A stretch of DNA of 64,000 nt. Origin: Cephalopachus bancanus (taxonomy: Eukaryota > Chordata > Mammalia > Primates > Tarsiidae). This document shows, piece by piece, positions 57,841-64,000 of the stretch; within the stretch, counting starts at the first letter, position 1; every line of letters begins with the position of its first letter. The notes beneath the pieces are model-generated. The model did not search any database. It was not told the DNA's origin and worked only from the letters and a program-made list of their open reading frames with translations. The stretch lies in contig JAPVLO010000074.1 of NCBI GenBank assembly GCA_027257055.1, positions 310,001-374,000 on the forward strand, read 5' to 3'. Position numbers and translations under genes: made by a program.

Positions 57841-57855
57841 GAAAGATTCCAGAAT

Positions 57856-59984
57856 GAATTTATTTTGTCTGAAACTAAGCTATTTTAAAACTAGTTTATA
57901 CTTTTAATAGAAAAAATAATTCTCAGAGGACAATTAAAACCATACATTTTCATTACATGAAAATTAAAATGTTAAAGAATAAATTTAAATAGCTGGTTAT
58001 TAAAGCATCGTAAGAGCGAAATTATATAATGATTATTAAAAGACCAAAGTCAATATAAGGAAAAATAGACCATGTCTATCTTAACATAAATTGAAGAGCA
58101 CAGGGGTTGCCTTTTTATTTGACACTACATGTATGTAATTAACTTTATTATATGTAGAACCTAAAGGTATGTGAGCTGTATATGTACCATTGCAAACAAA
58201 CCTCTTTTTTGTATGCTGTCCTTATTCCATTTAACAAAGCACTTAATTACCTTATTGGGAAGCATTCAAAGAGAAAAAAAATTCATGGATACAAAATTGT
58301 AAACTTACTGTTTTTATTTAAGTATGTAGATGTGAACTAGGAAGATTAATTCAATCACATAAAACTATAATTCTTGCAATCCTGTATGTGAAAGTCTGGA
58401 TTGCAGACATATGATGGTACTTTTTTTATTCAATTAAAAATAATATTTATTGATTGATTGCTAAATGGCAGGCGTTTTCTTAGTCATTGAGATGCAATGA
58501 TAAATCAGATTTAGAAGAATGTTTACTTTTAAATTACTCTCAGGTATAACTCCAAGCAGCTTTTCACATAAATTCCTTGATTTGTTTCTTTCCAACTGAA
58601 ATGGAATGTTTTTTGTTATGTTGTTTGTGTAGAAACAGCAAAATTAATTATTAGATTCAGAAAAATGTATTTGACATTTTAATAAGCTTTCTTTATTGTC
58701 TCTTACACATAGCAAACACAATTGTGCCTTATCTATAGAATGCTTGAAATATAACAAACATTAACAAAAATAAAAAGGTATCAAAAGCATGACAAATTCA
58801 TAGCATAGCTGTGAATACCAAAGCCTCTATTTGCTATGGCAACTAAAGTAGAAACCTCCCCTGAGTGGGCACAAAGTATCTGAATGTCATAATTTGTTAT
58901 TAAGGCCTCGTAAGCAACATAAAAAAGTATTGGGGATGTCAAAATTGATGTTTCAAAAGCAATGTTTTTATCAGAAAGAATGGTGTGATCTCATAGCCTG
59001 TATTTTCTCCAGCATCTACAGTTGAGAAAACCACATAAAAAGGCAAATAGTTGCAATAATAAGCAGATTTTGTTGAGAATTAGCAGAAATGTCCTTTGGA
59101 GCACAGCTGTGATGCCCAGATAGGTAGCATGGTCGGGAACGACAAGTTGTCATTCAATGGATGGCAAGATCTCTCAGCCTGTGAGGAGGCACTTACATGA
59201 TTTTCACTGCCGAACTTCTCTTAAGTCATTTGAAGAAAATAAAAATTCATATTTTATTTCAATGGGCTTTTCTTCTGTGATATTTCCACTTATCTATTTT
59301 TGCCTTTAACAATTTTCCAGCAAGTTCTATCCACAAAGAACTATCAAAGGAAAGACTTTAGTCAAATGTGTTGGTGATGGTGTTCAAAATGACAAGCATC
59401 AGCTCAAATAAAAAATAAAACTTTGGGAGAAAAGTATAAAATATGGCTATTTTCATACTCAAAACTGTTTGTTGAAAGATAAAATTAAAATATTTTAAAT
59501 TAGATTCTGTCAGGAGACAGTTCTCCAGGGGACTCTCATGTTCTTGCATGTCTGTAAGTAGAGACTCTGACAGCTTTTGTTCTGAAATATCTTTCAAGAT
59601 TTGTGGAGTCTTCAGTCTTAAGATAGAAATAGAGTCTCCCTCCAGAGCAGCAGACAAGTCACTTTCCTTTCCAGTATAATGAAGACAATGTCTCCTACCT
59701 TGAAGAGGGTCAGGGTAAGTTTGCTTGCAGCCTATCATAAATGATCTGGATCGTGCTAGTCAAATTAAGTAGCTCCCTATTAGTCTTCTTGTGGCCCTCT
59801 CTATAACTTATTACATTTATTATCTGTCTCCTTACTTGAATGCAAGATTTGAAGCCATAGATAATTTTAGTTGTTTTAGTTTGGAAATGTATTCCCAGTT
59901 TCTCAAATAATGATGGACACATAGAAGTTATACAATATTTGGAAATAATTTTTTACATAATGGTAAACCAAGTTAAGGAGTTAA
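57856..59984. other. Unique DNA, no gene seen
   Basis: AT-rich. The 126-codon minus-strand frame at 59358-59738 has no start context, domain or repeat similarity I can support. Confidence 0.5.
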
Positions 59985-60255
59985 GAATAAAGAAACAAAG
60001 AACTGAATACCACATGTTCTCACTCATAATTGAGTCTGAATATTCATCACAATACTATGGGAGAGGGATTGGCAGTAATGGGACACTTCCAGGAACCGAG
60101 AGGGAAAGGACACATAATATCACTAAGGGTATCTGATTCTAAACCAGGGGAGGTGAGGACCCCTCGGAGGTGCAAACTTTGCCTGCACGCAGACTACCTG
60201 TGTACCTAATCCTGATTCGTACCCCACATATTCACAATAAGTTTAAAAAAGAATA
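59985..60255 (+). mobile_element. L1 3'UTR fragment
   Basis: 'agaaacaaagaactgaatacc', 'catgttctcactcataattg', 'gggagagggattggcagtaatggg', 'ctaatcctgattcgtacccc' are the end of ORF2 and 3'UTR of the younger L1 family, 5'-truncated to about 270 bp. A short 'aagaataaa' direct repeat near 59980 and 60249 may be the target duplication. Confidence 0.85.
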
Positions 60256-60416
60256 AATTAGAAAATTATAACTAATCGGGAAGATGCTATAATACTGTTA
60301 CATAATACAAAGGCTTCCAGTCTCATTGTTCAGTGATGCAACAAATGATTAAGCATGTGACAAGGATTCGCAAAATATTCCATTATCCTGGTACCTGCTT
60401 AATCCTTTTTCTTACA

Positions 60417-60545
60417 TTTTATTTTATTTTATTTTTTGAGTTGGAGTCTCACTCTGTCGCCCAGACTGGAGTGCGGTGGCCGCTCCCGGCCACCGCCGCC
60501 TCGACCTGCTGGGCTCCAGCGATCCTTCCGCCTCGGTCTTCCAAC
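60417..60545 (-). mobile_element. Alu right-arm 3' fragment, antisense
   Basis: A TTTTA-type tail followed by 'gagttggagtctcactctg' and about 105 bp of the right arm, stopping after 'gcctcggtcttcca'. The palindrome is intact (60476-60493). Strongly 5'-truncated. Confidence 0.9.
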
Positions 60546-62087
60546 TTTTTTTACACTTTAAAGTAAACATTGATATATATCAAATACAATTAAAATAAGA
60601 CATATGTAGTTTTGAATATCTAATTATACTAAATTATAAATTCAATGCTTAATAGCTTTTATACAAGAACTATATAATAATATTTTATGTGTTTTAAATT
60701 GTATCAATTGACTAGTGATTGATTCCAGTGTGGTATAATTTATAAACTAGTTTTTCACTTGCAGTTATAATATCTGGGAATTATTTTGGAATGAGTTTAA
60801 TACCAGAATGTTTTGTGTGTTCTCAGCAGTCTATTTTAAATGTGAAGTTAATTATGATGGGTCGTACTGACTAATTTATTTTAAAAATAAACTCACAAAC
60901 ACCAATAGTATTGAAATCTAATTTATTTACCATAGAGTGAATATTCATAGTGTATTTACTTGTATTGGAATTTTTATACGACCCATTAAGATATTTTAGT
61001 AGAAAGTATTAAGTAAATTTTAATATAAACATATCTTTTAAGAAGAGTACTACATGTCAGTAGTTTTAAGATAATATCTTTCATGTGTTATTGCATTTCT
61101 TTGACTACCTACTATACGGAAAGAAGCATCTATCCCATACCACATTGTAAACACTATATGTAAGATAAAGGAAAGAAACAAGAACAGAGTGAATAAGTAT
61201 TATATCAGCTCAATTCACATCAAGCTTACATATTTCATGATAAAAATGTATAGTTTCATTCTATTTGCAAATATATGCCAAAACCAAAATTTCAATCACA
61301 GAAGAGAACATGATGAAATAAACATTCTTAAATTTCTCATTTTTACTGCTTTTGTACATTTATCCTGCAAGAATTATCATCTTTAAGGTCTTTGATATCA
61401 TTGATCATTCCTGAAATTTTATTTGCGTCATAGAGGGGAAAAAAAGTCTCTTATGTCTGGCACCATTTTTTTTGTTGTTGTTTTACATAGCCACCAATTC
61501 AAACAATCCACTTTTGTTTGGTGTTTGGTGGGAGAAGAAGAATGGAGAGATGGGTAAGTGTATTCAGATGTAGTCGTAGTGCTATTTTGAAAACAGTTTC
61601 TCTACAACTCTTCTGTTTTCTGAATTTGTTTTTAGTTTTCTAGCTTATTCAATTAATGTAGTATCACCCACCTGCATAACTGGTAGAGTTGGCACCAATA
61701 CTACAGATTTGCTACCTTCTGAAACTTTTTGCTTACAGTTGGATAAATTGTGATTGTTTTCTCAATAGTCAATCATATTTCAAATTTGTCTAAATGTAGA
61801 CAAGAAAGAATCACGATACCACCTTCCAATAATACTTTAAGACATAGGCCTAGAGAAGTGCTGGTTTGTTCTTAGCATGTACTAAGTTAATGGAGCATTT
61901 CATTTTGTAGTGTCCATGAACAGATAAAGGGACCTGGACAAAATCAAGGATGATTTTTTTTTTTAATGGTAAAAACTTGCATTGGAGAAAAACAGGAATT
62001 CATCAGAGGAAAATAGAGTAGTTGAAGCAATAATTGCCCTAAACTACTATAGCAGATTTCAGGAGGAGAGTTTAGATGTAAGTGTAT
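60546..62087. other. Unique AT-rich DNA, no gene seen
   Basis: No repeat or coding region recognised. Confidence 0.5.
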
Positions 62088-62492
62088 TTGTTTGATAGAG
62101 CTGTCAAAATTAAGTAAGTACCACAGACTGTGTGGCTTAAAGTACAAATTTACTTCTCACAGTTCTTGGACTTCTTCAAGGTCAAGATTAAGCTGGCAAC
62201 TAGGTTGTTTTCCTCAGAAACCATTCTCCTTGGCTTGTATGTGGCAGCCTTTTTGCTTTCTCTCCACATGGTCACTCCCTGCATATGTGTGCACTTAGTG
62301 TCTCTTTGTGTTTCTTAATTCTCTCTTCTTTTAAGGACACCAGTTGGATTGGATTAGGGCCCAGCCTAAAGACCTCATTCGGACTTAATTACCTCTGTAA
62401 AAGTCCTATCTCCAAACACAGTGATATTCTGAGGTCCTGTGGTTGTATATGTGACATACGAATTTTGGAGTGACACAGTTCAGCTCATAACA
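62088..62492 (+). repeat. Ancient mammalian interspersed repeat (family name uncertain)
   Basis: 'agtaccacagactgtgtggc', 'cttctcacagttcttgg', 'ctccttggcttgtatgtggcagcc', 'cacatggtcactccctgc', 'ttttaaggacaccag', 'attagggcccagcctaaagacctcatt', 'ccaaacacagtgatattctgagg', 'gacacagttcagctcataaca' form a well-known repeated mammalian sequence, recognised as a unit. I cannot assign its class with certainty. Three overlapping frames of 62-68 codons over it are incidental. Confidence 0.7.
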
Positions 62493-63116
62493 TATGCAGG
62501 AGTGTAGGATCACCTCAGTGAGTGTGCTTCTCTTTGTCTATGGCTTTTTAAATTTTCTGCTGCAATTTGGAAATTACTGATTTCATGTTGCTTTTTCTTG
62601 AACTGGTGTGTGAATGTTTTCTTTTTTTATTGATTCTGTATAATGAGCAATAAGAGTTTAGTTTATAAATGATTTTCACTTTGCTTTTTCTCTTTTTTTC
62701 AACTTGCTATTTGAAACAGACTTCCTACAGTTAGTGAATAACCATTCGCAATGAGCAAGCATATTCTGCTTTTCTGGTATTCTACACACCATCCCACTAT
62801 ATTTTGCAAATTGCTGTTTATCTTCCATATCTAGCTGGTCAGGGCATACAGCTATATTCAGTGCAGCATTTTCTTTAAAACAGTAAAATTGCTTTTATTC
62901 GATAGGTAAGTACATTTAATTTTCAAAAACGATTCTAATGTTAAGATTCCTCTATGCATTTTGTTGTGTGACATTCAGTTTTGTATGATCATAACTGTTT
63001 GTGACTTTTATATATGGAAAGAATTACTGCAATAAACAGTATACTTAGCCCACTTTTTTTTCTCCTTGGTGTCTTTACATGTTACTTCTTTGTCTTCTAA
63101 CACTAAAGACTGTTGA
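62493..63116. other. Unique DNA, no gene seen
   Basis: T-rich sequence without recognised repeats. Confidence 0.5.
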
Positions 63117-63130
63117 AAATTTAATGTCAG

Positions 63131-63430
63131 ACCAGGCTCGGTGACTCAGCCTGTAATACCAGCACTTTGGGAGACCAGGCGAGTGGATTGCCTGAGCCTG
63201 CGGGTCTGAGACCCACCTGGACAACTTGGTGAGGCCTCGTCTCTACAATAAATTTTTAAAAATTAGCTGGGCATGGTAGTGCATGCCTGTAGTTCCGGCT
63301 CCTTGGAAGGCTGAGGTAGAAGGATTGCTGAGTGCAGTAGATTGATGCTGGGGTGGCCGTGAGCAAGCCACTATACTCCAGTCTAAGCATCAGAGTAAGA
63401 CTCCAACTCAAAAAAAAAAAAAAAAAAAAA
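63131..63430 (+). mobile_element. Full-length Alu, moderately diverged
   Basis: Dimer from 'accaggctcggtgactcagcc' to 'agtaagactccaactc' and a poly(A) of about 22. Flanked by aaatttaatgtcag (63117-63130) and aaatctgatgtcag (63433-63446), a 14-bp target duplication with two mismatches. The right-arm palindrome is degraded ('gtggccgtgagcaagccac'). Confidence 0.9.
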
Positions 63431-63446
63431 GGAAATCTGATGTCAG

Positions 63447-64000
63447 TCTTACTCTCTATCCTTTGTAGGTAAGTTCAGCATTTTATTGGTCCAAATCAAG
63501 GATTAAATTTTTGTTTATTATTGATAAAATTTGTAAGTTTTATATTGCTATTTTTTGTCATTCTCTCCCAGGTATTTTGTATGATCTTTCAAATAAGTAA
63601 AGTGTTTGTTTTTAATTTCTGAATATATTATTAAGTTAACATTTTTTATAATTTGTTCTTTTCTACTATTTTTGTTTTGTTTTATAAGAATTTCTGTTTT
63701 TCGAAACAGCATGTAATGTTATAAAATTTTGTAGGAATTTTTATATTATGTAGAGTGATTCTTCTTTATATGTTCTTTTTCTGTTGTATTCTTCTCAACA
63801 TTTTGCACCTTTTGTCCCCTGAGTTTTGAATCACCTTCTTTTTATCTTCTATTTCATTAAAGTTAATATATGCCATGCTATTTTTTTCTTCCACGTAGCT
63901 TACTCTTTATTTCGGAAAACTTGTTTGTTTCTGATTATTTCTACTCCTCTCATGTTCATTTTCTTATTCTGAATTATCTTGTTCTTATAAATATTCATTT
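63447..64000. other. Unique T-rich DNA, no gene seen
   Basis: Nothing recognised up to the window end. Confidence 0.5.

Noticed and set aside
59358..59738. 126-codon minus-strand frame
   Set aside because: The longest non-repeat frame in its area, but no recognisable domain; the second half is translated AT-rich DNA.

Overview
This window is a gene-free stretch of an AT-rich primate nuclear genome. I found no protein-coding exon, tRNA, rRNA, CRISPR array, operon or bacterial-type signal on either strand. What the sequence supports is a dense, layered set of transposable elements with AT-rich single-copy DNA between them. The Alu copies are 7SL-derived dimers, which points to a primate. Several share a right arm unlike human Alus, with a GTGGCCG-GGAG-CGGCCAC palindrome where human copies have a 'gtgagc..gcgccac' segment. 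They also lack features I associate with lemur and galago Alus. The L1 3' ends (a 'cctgaattgtaccccacatctttaaaataa' type tail) are also not simian. My best guess is a tarsier, but this is inference from repeat diagnostics, not proof.

Layout. 0-4 kb: mostly unique DNA, an L2-like and an old L1 fragment. 4.4-11.3 kb: one ancient + strand L1 broken by four or more insertions (a solo LTR, two pieces of one minus-strand LTR family, a MaLR LTR and an extremely short young L1 tail). 11.9-18.3 kb: Alus, a truncated L1, a probable ERV1 LTR, a (GT)n(GA)n tract. 18.7-20.7 kb: the most unusual region. A 1,344-bp ERV2-type solo LTR with a perfect 6-bp target duplication splits a MIR, and about 180 bp of that MIR locus has also been copied, inverted, to a site 1.6 kb away, flanked by a roughly 45-bp duplication. 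25.1-28.5 kb: two 5'-inverted (twin-primed) L1s, one inside the other. 29.8-36.9 kb: a full-length but dead 7.1-kb L1 with 5'UTR, ORF1, ORF2, 3'UTR and an 11-bp target duplication. 37-38.3 kb: older L1 3' ends, one split by a near-consensus Alu. 39.1-42 kb: an old L1 piece and a 2.3-kb hAT DNA transposon remnant. 46.1-47.7 kb: truncated minus-strand L1. 49.7-52.1 kb: AluJ-like copy, MIRs, a short hAT relative. 54.3-57.9 kb: L1, a mariner remnant, and a third twin-primed L1 with an Alu in its tail. 60-64 kb: L1 and Alu pieces and an old mammalian repeat.

There are no genes working together here. The elements relate through insertion order. The old L1, L2, MIR, hAT and mariner layer is broken by LTRs and mid-age L1s, which are in turn hit by younger Alus and L1 tails. 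I did not find an undescribed biological system. The observations most worth checking are the templated inverted insertion near 18.7 kb, the ERV2 LTR with its poly(A) signal in a hairpin loop, the nested twin-primed L1s, a 9-nt target/L1 complementarity at a twin-priming junction, and the palindrome that marks the local Alu lineage.
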